Source: Alloalcanivorax mobilis
GTDB taxonomy: Bacteria; Pseudomonadota; Gammaproteobacteria; Pseudomonadales; Alcanivoracaceae
Length of the DNA stretch: 64,000 nucleotides
Assembly (NCBI RefSeq): GCF_002864685.1
Contig: NZ_NMQZ01000010.1
Span: 62,001-126,000 of the forward strand
Direction of reading: 5' to 3'
Of this stretch, positions 17,969 to 25,677 are shown piece by piece (the stretch's first letter is position 1; each line of letters starts with the position of its first letter). The notes beneath the pieces are model-generated. The model was not told the DNA's origin and did no database searches. It saw only the letters and a list, made by a program, of their open reading frames with translations. Both the position numbers and the translations under genes were made by a program.

Positions 17969-19167
17969 GCGCCTTCCCGCCCGACAATGGATACCGAGCA
18001 AACGTTCTGCGATGGCTGTCCGCCCAGGTTGTGAGTGAGGCCGAGTACCGGATCGGGTAGTTGGCGTTCTCCAGCACGGCCCTGCAATTGAAGATACATT
18101 TCGTACAACATACGAATGCCGCTGGCACCGATCGGATGACCGAAGCATTTCAGGCCGCCATCGATCTGGCAAGGCAGCGCGCCGTCGGCGTCGAACACGC
18201 CATCGAGCACATCGTTCACCGCCCCGCCCTGCTCGGAAATAAACAGGTCTTCCATCGTCACCAGCTCGGTGATCGAGAAGCAGTCGTGCACCTCGAGCAT
18301 GCTGATCTGCTCGCGCGGGTTGGTGATACCCGCTTCCTGATAGGCTTTACGTGCCGCTATCCGGGCGGTGTGCACGTAGCTGCCGTCCCAGTCATTACTT
18401 TGCAGTTCCCAGCCATTGGACACCGAGACCTGCAGACCCTTGAAGGTGACGAGGTCCCGTTTGCCGAGCCCACGGGCGATCTCTGGCGTGGTGACGATCA
18501 CCGCGGCGGCGCCGTCGGAGACGCCGCAACAGTCGAACAGGCCAAGGGGCTCGGCGATGGTCGGCGCGCGTAATACCTGCTCCTCGGTGATCGGCTTGCG
18601 CAGATGAGCCTTGGCATTGAGCGCGCCGTTGGCGTGGCTTTTCACCGAGACATGGGCCATGGCCCGTTTCAGCAGATCGGGCTCGACCCGATGCTTCTGC
18701 TGGTAGGCGGCGGCCAGTTGCGCGAAGTTAGCCGGCGCCACCGCGTTCGGGTACCACTGTGGAATATAAGTGCCGACGGTGGCGACGGGCAGGCCGCCGT
18801 AGCCGGTGTCCTTGAGTTTTTCCACGCCCAATGCGATTGCAATGTCGCAGGCGCCGGAGGCCACCGCGTAGACGGCGCCCCGAATCGCCTCGGACCCGCC
18901 CGCGCAGAAATTCTCCACCCGGGTCACGCCAATGTTCGGCAAACGCAGAGCGATGCCCATGGGCGTGCCACCACGGCCGACGCCCACATCGTCCATATGA
19001 GTGGAAAACCAGGCGGCGTCCAGTTGTTCGGGGCCGATGCCCGCGTCCGTCATCGCCTCGTTGTAGGCCTCGACCATCAGATCCTCGGGGCTGGCATCCC
19101 AGCGCTCGCCGAAGCGGCTGCATCCCATACCGAGAATCGCCACCTTGTCTTTGATACCTGTCGCCAT
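17965..19167 (-). CDS. Thiolase, SCP2/lipid-transfer type
   Basis: The 400-residue thiolase-fold protein has the nucleophile cysteine in VENFCAGGSEAIRG, the HDCFSITEL block, and the C-terminal GGLKCFGHPIGASG with the second catalytic His/Cys set, so it appears catalytically intact. Thiolases of this SCP2-like group, including steroid side-chain aldolases such as Ltp2, work in complex with DUF35 (OB-fold) partners. Here the gene directly upstream encodes a DUF35 domain fused to an HMG-CoA-synthase-like domain, only three bases away. It would carry out C-C cleavage, either thiolytic or retro-aldol. GGAG lies before ATG 19167. Confidence 0.9.
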   Translation of the reverse strand: MATGIKDKVAILGMGCSRFGERWDASPEDLMVEAYNEAMTDAGIGPEQLDAAWFSTHMDDVGVGRGGTPMGIALRLPNIGVTRVENFCAGGSEAIRGAVYAVASGACDIAIALGVEKLKDTGYGGLPVATVGTYIPQWYPNAVAPANFAQLAAAYQQKHRVEPDLLKRAMAHVSVKSHANGALNAKAHLRKPITEEQVLRAPTIAEPLGLFDCCGVSDGAAAVIVTTPEIARGLGKRDLVTFKGLQVSVSNGWELQSNDWDGSYVHTARIAARKAYQEAGITNPREQISMLEVHDCFSITELVTMEDLFISEQGGAVNDVLDGVFDADGALPCQIDGGLKCFGHPIGASGIRMLYEMYLQLQGRAGERQLPDPVLGLTHNLGGQPSQNVCSVSIVGREGA

Positions 19168-19170
19168 GAG

Positions 19171-20649
19171 CTACTCCGATTTTTCCGGCTGTTGCGATGC
19201 GTCACGCAGCGGCGTGGCTTTCCAGAAATAGCGGTTGAATCCGCGTGTCTCGTCGGTGTCCTTGATGCGAAATACCATCTCCACCGCACAGCCACTGCTG
19301 ATGTCGCCGCGTTCCACATCGGTAAAGTCCATCAAGATGCGCCCGCCGCCGTCGAAATCGACCTGACCATACTGATGCGGCGGCGACATGTGCCAGGACA
19401 GATATTCCGCCGACCAGCTCAGTACCCGGCCCTGGCGCTCGGCGAGCTTCCAGGACTCCTGGGAGTCCTGCACGGGCTTGCCCGGCGTATAACTGATGCG
19501 AGACGGCGGAAAATGCACCTCGCCGGTCTCCCGGCAACGCCCGGCCACCAGGCCAAGAATGGCGCGGCGGTGCCGGTAAAGGGTGGTGAGCGCGGTCTTC
19601 TTATCCTGCTCGCCGCGCATACCGCGCTCCAGATGCAGACGGCCCTGGAAAGACAGGAAGCGGGTATAGGCGGTTTCCTCGCGGCCGCGTTCCAACCAGC
19701 CCTCCAGACCCACCACCGGACGAAAGTGATCAATGGCCTCGGTGACCCGGAACACCAGCGCCTCGCCACCGTTACCAAACTGTGTCAGTAACACGATCTG
19801 GCCAGGGCGGGCCCGCTGCAAGACGCCAGCGAGCAACAGCAGGCCATGAGCCACACCGGTGTTGCCGGCCCGCTCGGCGAGGTTATCGACCACCGCTTCC
19901 GGTGGAATCCCGCAGCGGGCTGCGAGCCGGGTATCCACTTTTGCAAACGCGGCGGGGAAAATGAAATGATCCACGGCAGCGGCCTCGACACCGGCCTGCG
20001 TCAGCGCCTCGGCAATCACCTCTGGCATCTGCCGGTCGATGCCCTCATCGCGCACCCAGCGTTCCTCCCAGTGGTAATCGATGCTCTCGCCAGTGCGGCG
20101 AAAACGGTCGACGAAATCCACGGTACGGTGCGCGCCGCCCAGATATTCCGCCAGCACGCCATCGCTGCCAAGCAGCACGGCGGCGGCACCATCGCCGTAG
20201 TCCAGTTCCGCGGCGCTGGCGGCGGAGGTCTGGCGGTTATCGGCAGCCAGTAACAGCGTCTCCCCCTGGCCACCGCGCACGGCGGCAAGCGCCTGAGCCA
20301 GCGCCGACAAGGCGACACGCTGGCTGCCAGTCACATCCTGGGCCAGCACACGTTCGTCCAGGGTCAGCGCCTCGGCGACGATACCGGCGTTGAGCCGCTC
20401 CGCGAACGGCAGTGATGAAGACGCCAGCGCCAGCGCCCGCACCCGGGAACGATCATCCCCGGGCCCCAGACAATCGCGAGCCGCGGCCACCGCCATGGTG
20501 ACGCTGTCCTCGTCCCAGTTCGCCATGGTGCGATGACCACGCGCCTTGCCCGCAAACTGCGGCGCATACCAGGCGTTGGCGTCGAACACCGCCCGGCGAC
20601 TGAGCCGCAACCGGGGCAGGTAGGCGCCGTATCCAACAATACCGATCAT
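19171..20649 (-). CDS. HMG-CoA-synthase-like protein fused to a DUF35 OB-fold domain, catalytic residues missing
   Basis: Residues 1 to about 345 follow the HMG-CoA synthase/KAS III fold (MIGIVGYGAYLPRLRLSRR, LDYGDGAAAVLLGSDG, AGNTGVAHGLLLLAG). Residues 380-492 form an OB-fold DUF35 domain (EYLSWHMSPPHQYGQVDFDG, SSGCAVEMVFRIKDTDETRG). The nucleophile cysteine is replaced by Ser109 in DVTGSQRVALSAL, and the conserved His of the FHTP-type motif is replaced in FIFPAAFAKV, so condensation activity is unlikely. By analogy with the archaeal thiolase/HMG-CoA synthase/DUF35 complex, it may be a structural and CoA-binding partner of the adjacent thiolase (inference). AGAGGA precedes the ATG. Confidence 0.85.
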   Translation of the reverse strand: MIGIVGYGAYLPRLRLSRRAVFDANAWYAPQFAGKARGHRTMANWDEDSVTMAVAAARDCLGPGDDRSRVRALALASSSLPFAERLNAGIVAEALTLDERVLAQDVTGSQRVALSALAQALAAVRGGQGETLLLAADNRQTSAASAAELDYGDGAAAVLLGSDGVLAEYLGGAHRTVDFVDRFRRTGESIDYHWEERWVRDEGIDRQMPEVIAEALTQAGVEAAAVDHFIFPAAFAKVDTRLAARCGIPPEAVVDNLAERAGNTGVAHGLLLLAGVLQRARPGQIVLLTQFGNGGEALVFRVTEAIDHFRPVVGLEGWLERGREETAYTRFLSFQGRLHLERGMRGEQDKKTALTTLYRHRRAILGLVAGRCRETGEVHFPPSRISYTPGKPVQDSQESWKLAERQGRVLSWSAEYLSWHMSPPHQYGQVDFDGGGRILMDFTDVERGDISSGCAVEMVFRIKDTDETRGFNRYFWKATPLRDASQQPEKSE

Positions 20650-20678
20650 GCCTTGGTTCCTCTTTCCGGAATCGAAAA

Positions 20679-21581
20679 TTACCAGCAGCGACGCAGGAAG
20701 GCGCCGGCTTCGTCGAGTGCGGCGCGCGCCTCTGGAAGCTCGTGCATGAACTGCTGGAATACATGAATCATGCGCGGGTAGACCGCCAGCTCGACGGCGT
20801 TGCCCGCATCCCGAGCGAGCTCCACGAACCGGCGCGAATCATCGAGCACGGTTTCCGCCTCCCCGACCTGCAGCAGCATCGGTGGCAGCCCGTTCAATGA
20901 CGCGTACAAAGGAGAGGCCGCCGCATCGTCGGCGGCGATGCCAGCGCCCAGATAACCCGCCGCCATCGACTGAATCATCGGCCGTTGATGAATCGGATCG
21001 GCGTCGGCACGGCTTTCATAGCTCTCGCCGGTGGCAGCCAGGTCGGTCCAGGCGGACATCAGCAGCGCGCCGGCCGGCAGCGGTTCGCTCTGGTCGCGTA
21101 GGCGCAACAGCAGATTGAGCGCCAGATTGGCGCCAGCGGAATCACCGGCCAGGGCAATCCGCGCCGGATCGATGCCCTCTTCGATCAGGAAACGGTAAAC
21201 GGCCAGGCCATCCTCCACCGGCGCGGGATAGCCGTATTCCGGCGTGCACCGATAGTTCACGCCCAGCACCCGGCAACCCGCCGTGCGCGACAAATGCAGC
21301 ATCAACTCGGCGTGCGAAGCGACCGAGCCAACGCGGAAACCACCACCATGGAAGTAGATCAACGTACGAGTGTCGTCGGCGCCAGGCGCCGCAATCCAGG
21401 CTACCGGTACGCCCTTCGCGTCGAAGTAATGAGGCGTGATCGGCTCCCGAGGCTGGAACAGTCGTTCCCAATCAGCCCGCATTTCGGCCACCGATGTATC
21501 CCGGCGCCATCTGCCATAGACCCCACGCACCCGCTCGATCACTGCTTTCAGTGCCTGGTTGTCAGCGCTTTGAACATTCAT
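20679..21581 (-). CDS. Alpha/beta hydrolase, hormone-sensitive-lipase family esterase
   Basis: The 300-residue cytoplasmic hydrolase has the HSL oxyanion motif YFHGGGFRVGS, the nucleophile elbow ALAGDSAGANLALN, and a C-terminal histidine in YPRMIHVFQQF. It would hydrolyse a carboxylic ester or possibly a lactone of the pathway. ATG 21581 overlaps the stop of the SDR gene by four bases; the GTG nine bases upstream is less likely. Confidence 0.92.
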   Translation of the reverse strand: MNVQSADNQALKAVIERVRGVYGRWRRDTSVAEMRADWERLFQPREPITPHYFDAKGVPVAWIAAPGADDTRTLIYFHGGGFRVGSVASHAELMLHLSRTAGCRVLGVNYRCTPEYGYPAPVEDGLAVYRFLIEEGIDPARIALAGDSAGANLALNLLLRLRDQSEPLPAGALLMSAWTDLAATGESYESRADADPIHQRPMIQSMAAGYLGAGIAADDAAASPLYASLNGLPPMLLQVGEAETVLDDSRRFVELARDAGNAVELAVYPRMIHVFQQFMHELPEARAALDEAGAFLRRCW

Positions 21582-22318
21582 TGCCCGCACCCCATGCCGC
21601 CGGAAACACCAAGAACCTCACCGGTGATGAAACCGGCCTCGTCGGAGGCGACAAAGGCAACGGCAGCGGCGATTTCATCAACCCGCCCCAGCCGCCCCAC
21701 CAGAGTGGCACCCACCATGGCTCGATACAGCTTGTCGCCGCCGTCAACCAGCGCCTCCTTGAGCATCGGCGTTTCCACTGGCCCTGGAGCGATCACATTG
21801 GAGGTAATGCCATAACGGGCGTTCTCACGAGCCATCGAGCGGGAAAATGCCAACACCGCCCCTTTACTGGCGGCATACACAGCGCCACCGGCGGAGCCCA
21901 GCCGGGCCGCTTCGGAAGCGATGTGTACCAGCCGGCCGTAACCGGCACTCTGCATCGCCGGCAACACCGCCCGTGTCACGGCGAGCACCGCGGTCAAATT
22001 GACCGCCAGCAAGGCCTGCCATTGGGCCGGCGAAGTCTCCGTGAACCAGGCATGCTGATCCATGCCGGCGTTATTGATCAGTATCTGAAAGGGCGGCTCA
22101 TCGACCAAGGCGTGTTCCACCGCCGCCGTGTTGGTCAAATCCAGCTCCAGAAAGACGCTCCCCAGACGTTCGGCAAGTGGCCGGCCGGCGGCTTCATCGA
22201 TATCGGCGATCACTACCGCGGCGCCTTCCCCAGCCAGACGTTCGGCGATACCGGCGCCGATGCCTTTGGCGCCCCCGGTCACCAGTGCCCGCTGCCCTTG
22301 AAAGCGATTCGATACCAT
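21578..22318 (-). CDS. Short-chain dehydrogenase/reductase (SDR)
   Basis: This 246-residue classical SDR has the cofactor motif TGGAKGIGAGIAERL, then the NNAG block (ILINNAGMD), catalytic Ser in HIASEAARL and YAASKG. Asp at the end of beta-2 (VIADIDEA) predicts NAD preference. Given the dioxygenase genes it could oxidise a cis-dihydrodiol, or a 2-hydroxycycloalkanecarboxyl-CoA as BadH does; sequence alone does not decide. It lies four bases after the crotonase gene in the Rieske operon. Confidence 0.92.
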   Translation of the reverse strand: MVSNRFQGQRALVTGGAKGIGAGIAERLAGEGAAVVIADIDEAAGRPLAERLGSVFLELDLTNTAAVEHALVDEPPFQILINNAGMDQHAWFTETSPAQWQALLAVNLTAVLAVTRAVLPAMQSAGYGRLVHIASEAARLGSAGGAVYAASKGAVLAFSRSMARENARYGITSNVIAPGPVETPMLKEALVDGGDKLYRAMVGATLVGRLGRVDEIAAAVAFVASDEAGFITGEVLGVSGGMGCGQ

Positions 22319-22321
22319 GGC

Positions 22322-23152
22322 TCAGCGGCCCTTGAAAACGGGATCGCGCTTTTCGATCACCGCCGCCAAGCCTTCGCGGGAATCGGCGCTGCCGGAAAGC
22401 TCCGAAACGGTACGGCTCTCTTCTGGCAGGCAAGCCTCCACGCCCAAGCCGGCGCCGTTCCAAACCAGACGCTTGGTAGCGGCGAGGGCCAAGGGCGCGC
22501 CGGTGGCGATCCGCCGGGCCCAATCACGTGTTTGCGAATCCAGATCCGTCGTCGGCACCACGCGGTTGACCAGACCCATGTCCAACGCTTCGGCCGCGTC
22601 GATCACCGGGTTGTTGAGCAGAATGTCCATGGCGCGGCGTAAGCCGACGATACGCTGCAGCGTCACCGTGGCACCGGCGTCCGGGGCCATGCCAACGCGG
22701 GTCGCACCGGCCATGAAACGGGCGTCGTCGGCGGCGATCACCAGGTCCGCCGCGCACACCAGACCCAGGCCACCGCCGCCGGCGGCGTACCCTTGCACAC
22801 TGGCAATCACCGGTTGATTGAGCCGGATCAAGGCGCCGGACACGATCTGCAGATACGACGTCGCCTGACGAAGGTAGTCGGGCAACTGTTCGCCTTTGGC
22901 GGCAAAATCACGCACGTCGCCACCGGCACAGAAATGCCGGCCCTCGCCGGACAAAATCACAACCCGCAGACGGGCATCTCCGTGACAAGTCATAACCACG
23001 TCGTAAAGCCGGCGCAGAAGCTCCACGCTAAGCCCGTTAGCCGCGTCGGGGCGATTCAGCCGGATGTGCGCGATGCGACCGCTCTCAATGTCCAGCCGTA
23101 CCGGACCCTCTTTGATCACCGCTTCGACGTCGGAATTATTTTCCGTTTTCAT
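22322..23152 (-). CDS. Enoyl-CoA hydratase/isomerase family protein (Asp-type active site)
   Basis: The 276-residue crotonase has GRHFCAGGDVRDF and GYAAGGGGLGLVCAADLVI for the oxyanion hole. Its active-site loop reads TRVGMAPDAGATVTLQRIVG, again an aspartate rather than the paired hydratase glutamates. It lies directly downstream of the dioxygenase subunits, so it may act on the hydroxylated or dearomatised CoA ester as isomerase, or as a BadI-like ring hydrolase (inference). GGAGG precedes ATG 23152. Confidence 0.9.
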   Translation of the reverse strand: MKTENNSDVEAVIKEGPVRLDIESGRIAHIRLNRPDAANGLSVELLRRLYDVVMTCHGDARLRVVILSGEGRHFCAGGDVRDFAAKGEQLPDYLRQATSYLQIVSGALIRLNQPVIASVQGYAAGGGGLGLVCAADLVIAADDARFMAGATRVGMAPDAGATVTLQRIVGLRRAMDILLNNPVIDAAEALDMGLVNRVVPTTDLDSQTRDWARRIATGAPLALAATKRLVWNGAGLGVEACLPEESRTVSELSGSADSREGLAAVIEKRDPVFKGR

Positions 23153-23165
23153 GGCGCCTCCGTTT

Positions 23166-23657
23166 TCAAATCAAGAACGACATGGAATAAAGAGCCTTGT
23201 CGTTGTTCACCAGATGGACGGTCTTGCGCGCCATGCGCAGCTCGCCGTTCACGCGACGCAGCAGATACTCATTGCGCGATGCCCAAACGATGTCGCCGCG
23301 CAGGTTGGACTCGAACACCAGGGCGTTGCTGATCGCGCGAATTTCATCACCCCCTTCGTCCAGCACTTCAACGTTGGACACTACACGCCGGAGCCGTGAT
23401 CGGGGCGCCTGGGCGTGCCGTTTCCCGGTGTGCAACTGGCGAATACGCAGGGCGATTCGCGACCGGTTGTCGTAGACGATGGACATGTCCCGTTCCGGGT
23501 CGCTGTGATCGCCGTTGGCGGGAATCCAGTAAACTCCGTCGTCGGTCCAAAGCGCTTCCCAGTCATCGTAGGCGTGGCCATCTTGGAAGCGGGCTTCACG
23601 ATAAATAAACTGAGTCACTTCGCTGAGCAGGCCGTCGGTATCCCGATTAAGCGCCAT
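23166..23657 (-). CDS. Ring-hydroxylating dioxygenase, beta (small) subunit
   Basis: The 163-residue protein has the small-subunit cone fold typical of alpha3beta3 Rieske oxygenases: FIYREARFQDGHAYDDWEAL, YDNRSRIALRIRQL, RLRRVVSNVEV and RNEYLLRRVNG, ending in MSFLI as these subunits do. It is structural and lacks metal ligands. ATG 23657 overlaps the alpha-subunit stop (TAATG) with GGAGGAG upstream; the longer upstream frame is not preferred. Its presence places the enzyme among the aromatic ring dioxygenases rather than alpha-only Rieske demethylases. Confidence 0.93.
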   Translation of the reverse strand: MALNRDTDGLLSEVTQFIYREARFQDGHAYDDWEALWTDDGVYWIPANGDHSDPERDMSIVYDNRSRIALRIRQLHTGKRHAQAPRSRLRRVVSNVEVLDEGGDEIRAISNALVFESNLRGDIVWASRNEYLLRRVNGELRMARKTVHLVNNDKALYSMSFLI

Positions 23658-24919
23658 TACCGCTCCTCCATGATTGTCCGGTAGTGTTGCCACATACCGC
23701 GCGACGGCACTTCGTCGGTGGCGTCGCCGACCATGAAGCCGTCCTCGTCACGACGCTCCCGGTTTTTTCCACGCCCAAGAAACACCCACTCCGGGTCGCG
23801 AACCTGAATACCGCGCTGATTGCGTTCATACATTTCCGAGTCGTCGGCCAGCAGAAAACCCGCCGGTCCCACCGAGCCCATGGTCTGCTGCCGAAGCCGG
23901 CGGTTCATTTCCGGCGCGCCCTTGAACTGCAGGGCGGTAACGTGCTGAACGGTTTCATTTACCGCCAGCGGTTGCAGTACGAAAATCTGAATTTCGGCGA
24001 TAAAGAGATTAGGAAAAATCATCGTGTGCGGAGTGCCGTCTATCATGATCTCCCTGGCTTTGTTCTCCCCATAGGCAGCGTTCATAGCCGCGACGTACTC
24101 GGGCATGCGCGCAGCCGAGGTGCCGAACCAGCCCAGCGGCTTATCAAGCCGTCGGAACTCAGGCCGCAGATCGTTCTCGGAATGACCATTGCCCAGATAA
24201 CGTGCCACCGCCGTGGAATCACTGCTGTATAAATCGCCAATGCCGCTTTGCGCCACGCTGAAAATAGAGGCATGAACAAACTGCGGGTGGTAGCCATCGG
24301 TTTCGTTTTCGAGCAGGAATTTCCAGTTGGCCCGCGCCTTGTGCTTGAGAAAACCAGCGGTAATTTCCACTTCGCCTTCCGGCGAATTGCGAACAAGCCG
24401 GTCGATGGCCTCACGGGCGCCGCCCAGGTGCTCTTCAAGCGACGGGCCTTGCTCCGCGAAAGAACCAAAAATAAAGCCTTTGTATTCGGCCACCCGCGCC
24501 ACTCGCCCCAACCCCAGTTCTTCCCGGTCGGTGCCTTCATATCCGGATGGAAACGGATAACCACGCAACTGGCCGGTATTGGAAAAGGTCCAGCCGTGAT
24601 AGGGGCAAGTAAAGGTCCGGCTGTTGCCTTTATCAAAAACGCACACCTGATTACCCCGATGGGTGCAACGATTGAGCAGCAGATGAATCTGGTCGTTGCG
24701 ATCGCGCGTCATGATGACAGGCTGCGGGCCAATGGACTTCAACACGTAGTCATTCGCGTTGGGCACTTCACTGGTATGCCCCACGTAGACCCAGGTCCGA
24801 TACCAGATCTTCTCAAGCTCTGCTTGGTAGAGAGCTTCGCTGGTGTACACCGAACCGTGTACATGCTCCGGACGAATCAACTCATTGATATCCGGTATCG
24901 CTGCGGCTTGAGCACTCAT
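23657..24919 (-). CDS. Ring-hydroxylating dioxygenase, alpha (large) subunit, Rieske type
   Basis: This 420-residue oxygenase component has a Rieske cluster with Cys85-His87 (CTHRGN) and Cys105-His108 (CPYHGW). The mononuclear iron site is seen in ENETDGYHPQFVHASIF with His211 and His216. It inserts dioxygen, normally as a cis-diol, using electrons from the ferredoxin (25287) and reductase (25678). The start at 24919 is chosen for the AGGTGA site; an in-frame ATG at 24967 lacks one. Benzoate/cumate-type oxygenases are the nearest in appearance, but the substrate is not determined. It heads the nine-gene operon, 120 bp from a predicted operator. Confidence 0.93.
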   Translation of the reverse strand: MSAQAAAIPDINELIRPEHVHGSVYTSEALYQAELEKIWYRTWVYVGHTSEVPNANDYVLKSIGPQPVIMTRDRNDQIHLLLNRCTHRGNQVCVFDKGNSRTFTCPYHGWTFSNTGQLRGYPFPSGYEGTDREELGLGRVARVAEYKGFIFGSFAEQGPSLEEHLGGAREAIDRLVRNSPEGEVEITAGFLKHKARANWKFLLENETDGYHPQFVHASIFSVAQSGIGDLYSSDSTAVARYLGNGHSENDLRPEFRRLDKPLGWFGTSAARMPEYVAAMNAAYGENKAREIMIDGTPHTMIFPNLFIAEIQIFVLQPLAVNETVQHVTALQFKGAPEMNRRLRQQTMGSVGPAGFLLADDSEMYERNQRGIQVRDPEWVFLGRGKNRERRDEDGFMVGDATDEVPSRGMWQHYRTIMEER

Positions 24920-25038
24920 GTCGTCACCTAACCCCACAAATGGAAACATGTTCTTCCATCCAGCCATTCCGACTTAGCGTCGGAAATGCTCGACGGCAAA
25001 TTGGCGGGAACACTCTGTTCCGATCAACCCAATCATAG

Positions 25039-25052
25039 ACCGACTGGACGGT
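25039..25052. promoter_or_regulatory. Predicted TetR operator, copy 3 (Rieske operon)
   Basis: ACCGACTGGACGGT within the flanks ATAG and CTTT matches the shared consensus fully. It is 120 bp before the alpha-subunit ATG. A half-site (ATAGACCGG) lies at 25064-25072. Confidence 0.78.
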
Positions 25053-25195
25053 CTTTGTAAACAATAGACCGGAAACTTCTTCCAATAATTCCTTAACCCA
25101 TTGTTATTGAATGGATAAATTTTCAATATCAGCCACCTTCCGCCACCTCTTCGACCGGAAATCGTACCTCCCATCCTCCAGATCACTAGACAAAT

Positions 25196-25253
25196 CAAGC
25201 CGCTCGTTAAATAATAGACCGTCTGGCCGGTCTATTATTTAACGAGCGGCTTG
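25196..25253. repeat. Perfect 26-bp inverted repeat with 6-bp centre, built around an operator
   Basis: The left arm (25196-25221) and right arm (25228-25253) are exact reverse complements, separated only by TCTGGC. The TetR-type palindrome forms the core of the repeat. It lies in the divergent intergenic region, 33 bp before the ferredoxin ATG. Confidence 0.9.
25218..25231. promoter_or_regulatory. Predicted TetR operator, copy 4 (ferredoxin gene)
   Basis: ACCGTCTGGCCGGT sits at the exact centre of the long inverted repeat, flanked symmetrically by ATAATAG and CTATTAT. It is 56 bp before the ferredoxin start. This is the most symmetric copy in the window. Confidence 0.8.
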
Positions 25254-25286
25254 TCTGCCAACCAACCGAAGAAGTAGAGAAACGAT

Positions 25287-25610
25287 ATGCCTCGAATCAC
25301 CTATATCGAACATGACGGCACCCGGCACGATGTGGAGGCCACCGCCGGCCAAAGCCTGATGCAAACCGCCATCGATAATCTCATTCCAGGCATTCTCGGT
25401 GACTGTGGCGGCGTTTGCAGTTGCGCCACCTGCCACGTCTATGTGAATCAGGCATGGGACGACGCCTTGCCGCCAATGTCCGAATCCGAGGAGTTCCTGC
25501 TCGAAGGTGTCCCTGACCGGCAGCCCGAAAACAGCCGGTTGAGCTGTCAGTTGACGGTGGATGAGAGCATGGATGGCATGGAAGTACGTCTTCCCGAGGA
25601 GCAGTACTAA
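25287..25610 (+). CDS. 2Fe-2S ferredoxin, adrenodoxin/putidaredoxin type
   Basis: The 107-residue ferredoxin has cluster cysteines in GDCGGVCSCATCHVYV plus a fourth in RLSCQLTV, the spacing of putidaredoxin-like proteins (Cys-x5-Cys-x2-Cys-x~36-Cys). It transfers electrons from the FAD reductase (25678-26922) to the Rieske oxygenase. It is the only rightward gene of the cluster, expressed alone from the divergent region with its own operator and closed by a hairpin. AGAGAAA precedes the ATG. Confidence 0.95.
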   Translation: MPRITYIEHDGTRHDVEATAGQSLMQTAIDNLIPGILGDCGGVCSCATCHVYVNQAWDDALPPMSESEEFLLEGVPDRQPENSRLSCQLTVDESMDGMEVRLPEEQY

Positions 25611-25611
25611 G

Positions 25612-25637
25612 GAAGGGCGCGGAGCGACGCGCCCTTC
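25612..25637. terminator. Hairpin between ferredoxin and reductase genes
   Basis: A perfect 10-bp stem (GAAGGGCGCG / CGCGCCCTTC) with a six-base loop lies between the convergent ferredoxin and ferredoxin-reductase genes. The following bases are pyrimidine-rich without a strong T run, so it may end transcription from either side, but not certainly by the intrinsic mechanism. Confidence 0.6.
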
Positions 25638-25677
25638 TCCCCCCTGCTCTCAGGTTTCTCAATGCATTGGATGATCG

